Positions 54,271 to 63,185 of a DNA stretch of 64,000 bases are shown one piece after another. Below the pieces are notes generated by a model that saw only the letters and a program-made list of their open reading frames with translations, was not told the DNA's origin and ran no database searches. How positions within the stretch are numbered: position 1 is the first letter of the stretch; each line of letters opens with the position of its first letter. Made by a program: the position numbers and the translations under genes. The stretch is from Haliea sp. (GTDB lineage: Bacteria > Pseudomonadota > Gammaproteobacteria > Pseudomonadales > Halieaceae). The stretch is from assembly GCA_002862465.1 (NCBI GenBank), contig PKDD01000137.1:18155-82154 (forward strand), written 5' to 3'.

Positions 54271-55692
54271 TCAAACTGAAAAACCACCGAGTTTAGTCTC
54301 TAGGTATTCGCCTAACCCTTCTCGGGCGCCTTCCCGCCCTAGGCCACTTTCGTTCATGCCACCGAACGGCGCTGCCGCACTGGTAGGATTGATATCGTTG
54401 ATACCAATAATACCAAAATTGAGTGCCTCGAAGGCTCGCACCGCGCGCGACAAATTTTGCGTATAAACATATGCAGCCAAGCCGTAGTGCGTATTGTTTG
54501 CCATTTCGATTACGTCATCATACGCATCGAAAGGAATGATCGCCGCAACAGGACCGAAAGTTTCTTCTCGATAGATCAGCATGTCCTCACTCACGTTGCT
54601 CAGCACTGTTGGAGCATAAAAATTTCCCGATGCATAAGCATCTCCAGATAAAGCCTTTCCGCCGCTGTGTAAAATTGCACCTTTTTTCAAGGCGTCTTCA
54701 ACCTGACAAGACACTTTTTCGACAGCCGCACTATTGACCAGCGGGCCGATTGAGACGCTAGGATCTAAACCGTTACCAGCTTTCATCTTAACGACACGCT
54801 CGGTAAAGGTCTGAACAAATGAGTCCAAAATAGCGCGCTGAACAAAAATCCGGTTTGGGCTAATACAGGCTTGCCCGGTATTTAGAAACTTCACCAGTGA
54901 TGCGCCTTTAGCCGCGTGCAATGGATCCGCATCGTCAAACACAATAAAAGGCGCATGACCGCCAAGCTCCATGGATACGCGCTTAAGCTGCGGTGCAGCG
55001 TCTTGAGCAAGCTTTTTACCAACAGCAGTAGAGCCTGTGAAGGTCAGTTTTTTAATCTTTATATTAGTGCAAAATTCATCGCCTATTGGAACAGGCTCTG
55101 ATGTGGTGACTAGGTTTGCAACGCCCGCGGGGACACCCGCTTCATGTAAAATGTTAAAAACAGCAATAGCGCACAGAGGGGTTGCCTCTGCAGGTTTCAA
55201 CACAATCGTACAGCCCGCCGCAAGCGCTGGCGCGACTTTACGTGTAATCATTGAAATCGGATAGTTCCACGGTGTTATTGCCGCGACCACTCCAAGTGGC
55301 TGATAACGAACTATAAAGCGTTGATCAGCTCTGGCCGATGGAATAGTTTCGCCATATACACGCTTAGCCTCTTCAGAAAACCATCGGAGGAAATCGGCCG
55401 CATATTGCACTTCATTGAGTGCAGCCTTCAGTGGCTTGCCCTGCTCACGCGTCATTAGGTCAGCCAACATTGGCTTACGCTCTATCATCAAATCGTAGGC
55501 TCTTTGCAGAACTTCAGCACGCATGTAAGCGCTTGCGGTCGACCATGAAGAGAACGCGGTGTGCGCTGCATTAATAGCAAGTATCGCTTGGCTTTTATCA
55601 CCATCAGATACCATGCCAATGGCTTCACCCGTTGCCGGATTTGTGACTCTGAATTCTCGCTGTGTCTTAACCCATTCGCCGTTGATATACAT
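54271..55692 (-). CDS. NAD(P)-dependent aldehyde dehydrogenase (succinate-semialdehyde type)
   Basis: 473 residues. Active residues are Glu242 in MELGGHAP and Cys276 in NTGQACISPNR; FTGSTAVGK marks the cofactor site. NTGQACISPNR and PFGGMNESGLGREG place it nearest GabD-type succinate-semialdehyde dehydrogenases. It lies 74 bases before the DmdA-like gene on the same strand and could oxidise an aldehyde from the same pathway, such as acetaldehyde or malonate semialdehyde, an inference. 55693-55956 upstream holds no gene. Confidence 0.9.
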   Translation of the reverse strand: MYINGEWVKTQREFRVTNPATGEAIGMVSDGDKSQAILAINAAHTAFSSWSTASAYMRAEVLQRAYDLMIERKPMLADLMTREQGKPLKAALNEVQYAADFLRWFSEEAKRVYGETIPSARADQRFIVRYQPLGVVAAITPWNYPISMITRKVAPALAAGCTIVLKPAEATPLCAIAVFNILHEAGVPAGVANLVTTSEPVPIGDEFCTNIKIKKLTFTGSTAVGKKLAQDAAPQLKRVSMELGGHAPFIVFDDADPLHAAKGASLVKFLNTGQACISPNRIFVQRAILDSFVQTFTERVVKMKAGNGLDPSVSIGPLVNSAAVEKVSCQVEDALKKGAILHSGGKALSGDAYASGNFYAPTVLSNVSEDMLIYREETFGPVAAIIPFDAYDDVIEMANNTHYGLAAYVYTQNLSRAVRAFEALNFGIIGINDINPTSAAAPFGGMNESGLGREGAREGLGEYLETKLGGFSV

Positions 55693-55956
55693 GAAAAATT
55701 TCTCAGGTCATTGGTAACCGAACAAAACTAGTTCAAACCGTAATTTTTTACAAACAAAACGTTTAGTAGCAGAGTAAACATCAGAAGGAGACAGATCGTT
55801 TACTAATGCTCATCCCGAAGTCAAAAGCGGAAATCCTAGCGTTTTTCCAATTGTGCACATACAGCTGCCAGTTCCACCGACATACCTGCCGTTTTAGATA
55901 GCGACCATGGTTAATGAACCTGCTCTATCGGGCGGTAGTCAATATTAAAAAGCTAT

Positions 55957-56142
55957 TTAAAGCGACTTCACCTTTTTCTTGCCACAGCGAGCACAGTTAT
56001 AGATGGTTATCAATTTGCCTTGCTTAACATCAAACTGCTTTGCCTTGTCCAGTTTCCATTTATGATGGCCGTGGCGGCACAGAGTGCTACCCTTGTGCTT
56101 TTCCTTAAGTGAAAGTTTTCGAAAAGGAATAACGTCAGACAT
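55957..56142 (-). CDS. small zinc-ribbon-like protein
   Basis: 61 residues with two CxxC/H-like pairs: CRHGHHKW at residues 22-29 and CARCGKKK near the C-terminus, which could bind one zinc ion. Between them is KQFDVKQGKLITIYN. I recall closely similar hypothetical proteins (LKEKHKGSTLCRHGHHKW) in marine gammaproteobacteria. Its function is unknown. It starts 18 bases after glpK on the same strand and may be cotranscribed. Confidence 0.75.
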   Translation of the reverse strand: MSDVIPFRKLSLKEKHKGSTLCRHGHHKWKLDKAKQFDVKQGKLITIYNCARCGKKKVKSL

Positions 56143-56160
56143 AATCGCCTCTTGCCTTGG

Positions 56161-57651
56161 CTAAAGCAAAGCGCGTTGCAATGCATCATTCCAACTCGAG
56201 AAGCGCTGCCTCCGAGCACGTGCACTGATGGTCAGCGAGAATTCTCTCTCCGCCCGCCAGATTTTTTTTACCTCTGCCGGGCTCTCCCAAAGACCCACAC
56301 CGAGACCAGCGAGGTAGCAAGCTCCGGCCACGGTAGTTTCAATCACTCTTGGCCGAATGAGTCGGCGACCGAGCAAGTCCGCCTGAATCTGCATCAGCAA
56401 ATTATTGACTGCAGCCCCGCCGTCTACTCGCAGCGGTTTCATGCGCTTACCCAAATCACGCTCCATCGCACGCAAAATATCCGCATTTTGCAATGCCATC
56501 GCATCAAGTGTCGCGCGAGCGATATGACCTCTCTCCGTGCCGCGCGTTATGCCAGTTAAGGTGCCGCGTGCATCAGGGGCCCAGTGGGGAGCACCCAGTC
56601 CTGTTAATGCGGGTACGAACTCTACCCCCCCGTGATCCTCAACCTGCAGTGCCAACATTTCGATATCGGGAGCATTTTTGATCATCTTAAGCCCATCGCG
56701 CAGCCATTGAACGGCAGCGCCACAGACAAACGCTCCGCCCTCGAGAGCGTATACCAACTTCCCCTTCTCACCTAACTGCCAGGCTACAGTGGTCAGCAGG
56801 CCCGAATGGGAGTGCAGGCGCTCCGCCCCGGTATTCATCAGGATGAATGAGCCGGTACCGAACGTGCACTTAGCGTCACCGACATCAAAGCACGCCTGAC
56901 CAAAGAGAGCCGCCTGTTGGTCCCCGGCCATACCAGAAATGGGAATACCATCAGGCAGGTTAGCAACTCCGTGGGTACGGCCAAGAATTCCACTAGACGG
57001 AACAATGGCAGGCAGAATGTCCCGCGGCACATCAAACAGGGACAGGAGGTGCTGATCCCAGCGTCCCGTTTTTATGTTCATTAGCGAGGTGCGCGAGGCA
57101 TTAGAAGCGTCCGTGGCGTGCACATCACCCCCCGTGAGTTGCCAAACAAGAAAACTGTCTATGGTACCTGCGGCCACACGCTTGTTAGTGACTGCCTTCG
57201 ATATGCCCGCTGTATTTTTTAGTAGCCAGCGGTATTTACTGGCAGAAAAATATGGATCCAGAACCAAGCCGGATCTGCGCTTAACGGCATTTTCATGTCC
57301 TGCGGCCCGCAAGGACTCGCAGAACTCTGAGGTGCGCCGGCATTGCCACACGATGGCATTATTGAAAGGTTCACCGGTTTCCTTGTCCCACAAGAGAGAC
57401 GTCTCGCGCTGGTTAGTAATCCCGATTGCAACGATCTCGCTGGACTTGCAGATACCTTTGCGCAAAATTGCACGAATCCCCTTTGCCACCGAACCCCAAA
57501 TATCAGCGGGCCGCTGCTCTACCCAACCGGGACGAGGATAGATTTGCGGAAACTCATAGTTGACGCGTGCGCGCAGTTTACCCCTGGCATCCATCAAGGC
57601 AACGGTGCTGCCTGTCGTCCCCTGATCAATACCAAGAACAAACTTACTCAT
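56161..57651 (-). CDS. glpK: glycerol kinase
   Basis: 496 residues (E. coli 502). The FGGY-type phosphate site GIDQGTTGSTVALMD is at 7-21. FNNAIVWQCRRTSEFC, SGMAGDQQAALFGQ, GTGSFILMNTG, GLGAPHWAPDARG and the C-terminal RVDGGAAVNNLLMQIQADLL follow the family closely. It makes sn-glycerol 3-phosphate with ATP. No glpF or glpD is next to it; it follows an aldehyde dehydrogenase by two bases, an unusual partner. Confidence 0.96.
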   Translation of the reverse strand: MSKFVLGIDQGTTGSTVALMDARGKLRARVNYEFPQIYPRPGWVEQRPADIWGSVAKGIRAILRKGICKSSEIVAIGITNQRETSLLWDKETGEPFNNAIVWQCRRTSEFCESLRAAGHENAVKRRSGLVLDPYFSASKYRWLLKNTAGISKAVTNKRVAAGTIDSFLVWQLTGGDVHATDASNASRTSLMNIKTGRWDQHLLSLFDVPRDILPAIVPSSGILGRTHGVANLPDGIPISGMAGDQQAALFGQACFDVGDAKCTFGTGSFILMNTGAERLHSHSGLLTTVAWQLGEKGKLVYALEGGAFVCGAAVQWLRDGLKMIKNAPDIEMLALQVEDHGGVEFVPALTGLGAPHWAPDARGTLTGITRGTERGHIARATLDAMALQNADILRAMERDLGKRMKPLRVDGGAAVNNLLMQIQADLLGRRLIRPRVIETTVAGACYLAGLGVGLWESPAEVKKIWRAEREFSLTISARARRQRFSSWNDALQRALL

Positions 57652-57653
57652 AT

Positions 57654-59081
57654 CTACTTACCGAAACCTTCCACTGCTTTGATCTCAAGAAAATCGGTAA
57701 AACCATGGCTACCCCACTCACGGCCATTACCCGATTGCTTAAAGCCACCAAAAGGCACGTTGAATCCGCCCGAGGCCCCATTGATATGCACATTACCAGC
57801 GCGGATCCTTGAAGCCACTTCGCGGGCGTGATCAAGGTCACCGCTTTGCACGTAGCCCGCCAATCCATAGGGCGTGTCATTAGCAATACGAATAGCCTCT
57901 TCTTCGGTTTCGTAGGGGATCATGGTCAGTACCGGACCGAAAATTTCTTCACGGGCGACAGTCATTTCATTATTAGCATCAGAAAAAATCGTCGGTCGAA
58001 TGAAGTAGCCTTTATCTAGACCTTCGGGACGACCTAATCCCCCAATCACGACCTTTGCACCCTCCTTTATACCTTGATCAATCAGCCCCTGAATCTTATT
58101 GAACTGCACTTCAGAAACCACCGGCCCCATAGTTGTCGTCTCTGCCGCCGGGTCTCCTACAACAACCGACTCTGTAACCTTAGCGGCTATAGCTTCAGCC
58201 TCGGCAAGCTTGGCCGCAGGCACCAACATACGCGAAGGCGCATTGCACGACTGCCCAGTATTGGTGTACATATGTCTGACGCCACCAGCGACAGCTTTCT
58301 CCAAATCAGCATCGTCTAAGATAATATTAGGTGATTTCCCCCCCAGTTCCTGCGTCACACGTTTCACCGTGGGCGCAGCATTTTGTGCCACCAGAGAACC
58401 GGCGCGGGTAGATCCTGTGAAAGACATCATACTCACGTCTGGGTGCTTTGACAGCGCCGTGCCCACTACCGGACCATCCCCATTAACCATATTGAACACG
58501 CCGGCAGGCACTCCCGCTTCATGCATGACCTGTGCAAACAAATAGGCCGATAAAGGGGCGACTTCGCTGGGCTTCAGCACCATCGTACAGCCCACGGCCA
58601 GCGCCGGCGCAACCTTGCAGGAAACCTGATTAACGGGCCAATTCCACGGGGTAATCAGACCACAAACGCCAATCGGCTCCTTAAAAACACGATGCTCGCC
58701 CAAGTCCTCTTCAAACTCAAAAGTCCGCAGGACCCTCAGCGCCTCCTCCAAATGCCCCTGCCCAGTGTAAGCCTGTGCCGTAGTTGCTAGCGTGTGGGGA
58801 GCACCCATCTCTTCACGAATCGCATCGGCAATATCGAGATAGTGTTTCTGGTAGACCGCGATACACGATTCAAGTAATTCAATCCGCTCCTGCGTGCTGG
58901 TCCGACTGAACGTCTGAAACGCCTCTTTAGCCGCAGCGACGGCCTTATTGACATCAGCCTCGGTGCCCATGGATATGCGTCCACAGGCTTCCTCTGTCGC
59001 TGGATTAATCACATCAAGGCTCTTCGGAGTGGCGGGGTCTACCCATTCGCCATTTATATAGAACTGCATATTGTCGCGCAT
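57654..59081 (-). CDS. aldehyde dehydrogenase family protein
   Basis: 475 residues from the ATG at 59081 with AGGAG six bases before it. Active residues are Glu245 in QELGGKSPN and Cys279 in NTGQSCNAPSR; FTGSTRAG marks the cofactor site. INGASGGFNVPFGGFKQSGNGREWG is the family C-terminal block. The substrate is unknown; proximity to glpK (two bases) suggests glyceraldehyde or another three-carbon aldehyde, while proximity to the divergent acyl-CoA dehydrogenase allows a fatty or ring-derived aldehyde. Confidence 0.92.
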   Translation of the reverse strand: MRDNMQFYINGEWVDPATPKSLDVINPATEEACGRISMGTEADVNKAVAAAKEAFQTFSRTSTQERIELLESCIAVYQKHYLDIADAIREEMGAPHTLATTAQAYTGQGHLEEALRVLRTFEFEEDLGEHRVFKEPIGVCGLITPWNWPVNQVSCKVAPALAVGCTMVLKPSEVAPLSAYLFAQVMHEAGVPAGVFNMVNGDGPVVGTALSKHPDVSMMSFTGSTRAGSLVAQNAAPTVKRVTQELGGKSPNIILDDADLEKAVAGGVRHMYTNTGQSCNAPSRMLVPAAKLAEAEAIAAKVTESVVVGDPAAETTTMGPVVSEVQFNKIQGLIDQGIKEGAKVVIGGLGRPEGLDKGYFIRPTIFSDANNEMTVAREEIFGPVLTMIPYETEEEAIRIANDTPYGLAGYVQSGDLDHAREVASRIRAGNVHINGASGGFNVPFGGFKQSGNGREWGSHGFTDFLEIKAVEGFGK

Positions 59082-59262
59082 TGTTATTCTCCTAAATTAA
59101 AGTTCGCAGAGTTACGCAGTTTAAGCACTCTCAACCCCACTGACTAGTACTGAGTCCGTTCGAGCGCGGGTTTTTGTAGGTTAGACGACATCTGTCGTTG
59201 TTTGTCGCCTAAAAATCGAGCAAAATCGGCGTCTCAGTTCACTGTCTCAGAGATCAATAGCC

Positions 59263-60399
59263 ATGGATACCGAAGAGTTGACCTTGTTTCGCGATATGGC
59301 GCGTCGCGCCCTAGAAGCGGAAATTTCTCCGCATATTGGGCAGTGGGAGGCCCAGCATATGGTGCCCAGAGCATTGTGGCGCACGCTGGGGCAGGCAGGG
59401 CTACTGTGCCCTGATATGCCAGAAGAGTACGGTGCTGCGGGGACCGCGCCTGATGTCACATTTGCAATACTGGAAGAAATGTCCCGTATGGGTTTTGGCG
59501 GCATCGCATCGGGCTACAGTATCCACAGTAACATCGTGGCACCTTACATAAAGCATTTCGGCACTGAAGAACAGAAGTCGCAATGGTTGCCCAAAATGGT
59601 CAGCGGCGAAGTCCTCGGCGCGCTCGCTATGACAGAGCCCAGTGCTGGATCAGATGTGCAGAGCATTCGCACCAAAGCAGTCAAAGATGGAGACGAGTGG
59701 ATACTCAACGGGTCTAAGATTTTCATCACCAATGGCATGCTGGCTGATATTGTCATCGTCGCCGCAATTACGGATCCTGGCAAAGGCGCCAAGGGCACTT
59801 CACTGTTTATTGTAGATGCATCGCTAGAAGGCTTTGCGCGCGGCAAAAAAATCGAGAAACTTGGTCAGCACACGTCTGATACTGCAGAGTTGTTCTTCCA
59901 AGACATTCGTTTGCCCGCTTCCGCACTGCTGGGTGAACTCAACAAAGGCTTCGTCATTATGATGGCAGAGCTGCCACGAGAACGTCTTGGCATCGCAGCT
60001 CAGGCCGTTGCAGCTGCGGAAGGCGCGCTAGACATAACCGTGGATTACGTATTGGAACGCAAAGCCTTCGGCCAAACTATAGCCAGCTTTCAAAATACCC
60101 GCTTCACATTAGCCGACGTAAAAACCGAAATCGCTATCAACCGCGCCTTCTATGAAAAGTGTGCTGATGAGTATACAGAGAAAAAGCTCACCTCAGAAGA
60201 CGCTGCAATGCTGAAATATGCCAGCACCGAAATGCAATGCAAAACTATCGACCAGTGCTTACAGTTATTCGGTGGATACGGTTACACCACAGAATATCCT
60301 ATCTCCCGCTTTTATGCCGATGCGCGTGTCCAAAGAATATATGGAGGCACGTCCGAAATCATGAGAGAACTGGTCGCGCGCTCGATCTTGGGCCGCTAG
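59263..60399 (+). CDS. acyl-CoA dehydrogenase, LCAD/IVD-like active site
   Basis: 378 residues. FAD and substrate motifs are MTEPSAGSD, WILNGSKIFITNG, RKAFGQTIASFQNTRFTLAD and a C-terminal IYGGTSEIMRELVAR. The C-terminal position has Gly (YGGT) instead of the MCAD base Glu, while Glu253 in AAAEGALDITV lies where long-chain and isovaleryl-CoA dehydrogenases keep their catalytic base. It introduces a double bond in an acyl-CoA chain. It is divergent from the glpK-linked ALDH and convergent with the SDR at 12 bases. Confidence 0.93.
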   Translation: MDTEELTLFRDMARRALEAEISPHIGQWEAQHMVPRALWRTLGQAGLLCPDMPEEYGAAGTAPDVTFAILEEMSRMGFGGIASGYSIHSNIVAPYIKHFGTEEQKSQWLPKMVSGEVLGALAMTEPSAGSDVQSIRTKAVKDGDEWILNGSKIFITNGMLADIVIVAAITDPGKGAKGTSLFIVDASLEGFARGKKIEKLGQHTSDTAELFFQDIRLPASALLGELNKGFVIMMAELPRERLGIAAQAVAAAEGALDITVDYVLERKAFGQTIASFQNTRFTLADVKTEIAINRAFYEKCADEYTEKKLTSEDAAMLKYASTEMQCKTIDQCLQLFGGYGYTTEYPISRFYADARVQRIYGGTSEIMRELVARSILGR

Positions 60400-60411
60400 G
60401 GGCAGAGTTCA

Positions 60412-61194
60412 TCATACCAGCCCCAACATCTGGACGATCCCATGGCTATGCCCTGCGGTATATCCCCCGTCGACCACAAGAGTATGACCAGTAACGTAAC
60501 TGGAGTCATCCGATGCAAGAAAATACGCTGCGCCGGCAATTTCCTCAGGCTGGCCCAGCCGACCTACTTTCGTCTCACGGATGACATCAGCCTTCAGCTC
60601 CGGCATTAGGTCCATCACATCATTAAGCAAAGGTGTGTCGATAAAACCAGGGCAAATCGCGTTGCACCGAATACCCATTCGTCCATAATCAATAGCGACA
60701 TTCTTGCTCAGCATCACGACCCCACCCTTTGAAGCGTTATAAACGCTGCCGCCCTCAGTACCATTAAGGCCCTCGACACTAGCGATTGTGATAATGCTGC
60801 CTGAACGCTGTGCCGTCATTACATCCAACACCGCCTTGATGGACAAAAAAGTGCCCTTCAGGTTGACGTCGATGACACGATCCCACACGTCCTCATCCAA
60901 CATCCCCACAGGTCCGCCGTCGCCAAGACCAGCAGCCGTCAGTAAAATATCAATCGCTCCGAATTCGTTTAACGTATCGGCAGCTACCACTTTTTGCGCG
61001 GCACCATCGGTGACATCGACCTGATGAAAGCGACTAGCGGGCGCCAGTACTTCAACAGAAGCCCAAGCACTAGACATATTCCGGTCTACACCAATGACCG
61101 TAGCGCCTTCAGTAGCGTAACGCCGCGCACAGGCCAAACCGATACCGGAGGCTGCTCCGGTTACGATAGCCACTTTGTTTTTCAGTTGGGACAT
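60412..61194 (-). CDS. SDR family oxidoreductase
   Basis: 260 residues, a classical SDR. TGAASGIG at 12-19, Asp37 at the end of strand 2 (NAD), Ser139, Tyr152 and Lys156 in YNASK are visible; the last quarter has the usual CPGFIDTPL and VVDGGYTAG. It is 12 bases downstream of the Baeyer-Villiger monooxygenase gene on the same strand, so it may supply its ketone from an alcohol; the substrate is unknown. AGAGAGGT precedes the ATG. Confidence 0.92.
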   Translation of the reverse strand: MSQLKNKVAIVTGAASGIGLACARRYATEGATVIGVDRNMSSAWASVEVLAPASRFHQVDVTDGAAQKVVAADTLNEFGAIDILLTAAGLGDGGPVGMLDEDVWDRVIDVNLKGTFLSIKAVLDVMTAQRSGSIITIASVEGLNGTEGGSVYNASKGGVVMLSKNVAIDYGRMGIRCNAICPGFIDTPLLNDVMDLMPELKADVIRETKVGRLGQPEEIAGAAYFLASDDSSYVTGHTLVVDGGYTAGHSHGIVQMLGLV

Positions 61195-61206
61195 ATCCGC
61201 ACCTCT

Positions 61207-63147
61207 CTAAGTTTTAAATTGATAATCAGCGCTGTTGACTTCCTTGGTCCAGCGCCACATGTCAAGAATCTTCCAGGGCCACAACAGGGTAACCTTGCCT
61301 TCAGCATTTTGATAAAAACTGGTTTTAATAGAATCATGCTCCCACACTAACCGCGCATGTAATTCTCGAAAGCGCCTCTGGTAATCCTCGTGCACATCTG
61401 CCTTGCACTCAATGGACTCATGTTTTGACTGCATTAGCGTCTTGAGACACGCCATAATGTACCGGATCTGGCACTCGCCATTGAAAATCAGACTACCCCC
61501 AAACGCGAGGTTAGTTCCGGGACCATACATGCAGTAGAAATTGGGGAATTCAGAAACTGTTATTCCAAGGTACGCCGAGGGTTCAATGCCCCACTTATCC
61601 GATAGCAATTTCCCTCCCCTGCCTTTAATTTCCATCGGCCATAAAAACCTGTCGGTCTCGAAACCAGTAGCATAAATGACAATATCTGCGGGATAAAAGG
61701 TGCCATCACTCGCCGTGACACCGCCAGCACTGACGCTCTCCACTCCTTGAGTGACCAGACCGACATTGCTACGTTTCAATGCTGAGAGCCAACTGCCGTT
61801 GTCCTGTAATGTGCGTTTACCCATCGGAGCATAGTCCGGCGTCACCTTTTTCAACAGTTCCTCGTCATCACCGACCTGCCCTTTAATATGATCAAAAAAC
61901 ATCTGGTATACAAAATCGTTCATCTCATTGATAGAGCGCTCCTGATGCGGCCATTCGGGATCAACAAAAACCGTGTCATAGGCACCATCACAGGCAGGCC
62001 AAAAAATCAGGAAGCGGAACCAGCGAGTGTAGAAAGGCAAGTTTTGCAAACACCATTTCTTACCCTGTGGCACCTCTTGATGATAGATCGGATTCTCGAA
62101 CATCCACGGCGCTGAACGTTGAAATATCGTCAGTTCTCCAACATCACTGGCAATCGTTGGGACTAATTGAAAAGCACTGGCCCCAGAGCCTACTACCACT
62201 ACCTGCTTACCACTACAATCAATACTGTCGTCCCAGTCCGCAGAATGGCACCACTGCCCCGCAAAGGAATTCACGCCTGGAATATCTGGCAATACTGGAC
62301 GATTTAATTGACCAACCGCACTGATGATAGAGTTCGCAACGTACTGGGCTTTAACACCATCCGCGTCGATAGTACTGACCGTCCACTCATTATTTACCTC
62401 ATCGAACACAGCACCGCTGACTTCTGTGTTGAATCGAAAATGCTTCTCCAACTGGTGGTGATTTACGACGCCTTCGAAATACTGCTGTAACTCCTTTTGC
62501 TGCGAGAAATATTGCGTCCAGTGATGTGCTGGCTCGAAAGAGTAGCTGTACAGGTGATTGCCGACATCAACGCGCGCGCCTGGGTAACGATTTTCAAACC
62601 AGGTACCACCCACCGCCGCATTTTTCTCGATAACAACAAAGGGAATGCCTGCCTCCTGAAGTCGATAGGCTGCTAACACGCCCGACATACCCCCGCCGAT
62701 GACCAGAACTTTATGCTGCGCTCGCGCCCCTGCGGAAACTTCATCACTGCAGACATCACTGCGCTGGTCTATGCCGTCAAGTTCCATTTCCTCCAGCATC
62801 ATGGGTACATAGTCTTCGGGCACATCGCCTGCCACGATGAAATTCATCATACGATGAATGGTATCCCTAGAAGGCGCGGCCGGCAGTTTGCAACCGCTAT
62901 CACGAAAGTCCTTGATGACGTCAAGCGCCTGAGTCCGCACCGCCGCCTTGTCATCTTCGGACATATAACCTTGATACTCGTTAATAAAGACGCCTGCAGG
63001 TCGGATAGTGCCGTCGAGGAGGCTTGCATCGCCACTCATGTGAACCATGCTCATCATCAGCGTAGGAATACTCGCGTTCTCCAACGCGCGAGCAATTAAG
63101 GCATTATCCTCGGGAATAGAAAAATTGGTCTGTGCAGTGCCTGACAT
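61207..63147 (-). CDS. Baeyer-Villiger monooxygenase, HAPMO-like with N-terminal extension
   Basis: 646 residues from the ATG at 63147 (AGGAG upstream). An N-terminal helical extension of about 145 residues precedes FAD motif GGGMSG (151-156) and GGTWFENRYPGARVD. The Baeyer-Villiger fingerprint FAGQWCHSADWD is at 295-306 and the NADPH motif GSGASA at 320-325. The same extension length is known for 4-hydroxyacetophenone monooxygenase. It inserts oxygen next to a carbonyl, turning ketones to esters or lactones. It lies between two SDR genes. Confidence 0.92.
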   Translation of the reverse strand: MSGTAQTNFSIPEDNALIARALENASIPTLMMSMVHMSGDASLLDGTIRPAGVFINEYQGYMSEDDKAAVRTQALDVIKDFRDSGCKLPAAPSRDTIHRMMNFIVAGDVPEDYVPMMLEEMELDGIDQRSDVCSDEVSAGARAQHKVLVIGGGMSGVLAAYRLQEAGIPFVVIEKNAAVGGTWFENRYPGARVDVGNHLYSYSFEPAHHWTQYFSQQKELQQYFEGVVNHHQLEKHFRFNTEVSGAVFDEVNNEWTVSTIDADGVKAQYVANSIISAVGQLNRPVLPDIPGVNSFAGQWCHSADWDDSIDCSGKQVVVVGSGASAFQLVPTIASDVGELTIFQRSAPWMFENPIYHQEVPQGKKWCLQNLPFYTRWFRFLIFWPACDGAYDTVFVDPEWPHQERSINEMNDFVYQMFFDHIKGQVGDDEELLKKVTPDYAPMGKRTLQDNGSWLSALKRSNVGLVTQGVESVSAGGVTASDGTFYPADIVIYATGFETDRFLWPMEIKGRGGKLLSDKWGIEPSAYLGITVSEFPNFYCMYGPGTNLAFGGSLIFNGECQIRYIMACLKTLMQSKHESIECKADVHEDYQRRFRELHARLVWEHDSIKTSFYQNAEGKVTLLWPWKILDMWRWTKEVNSADYQFKT

Positions 63148-63185
63148 TACGAGAAACTCCTGATGTACTATTTTCGGCAACGACC

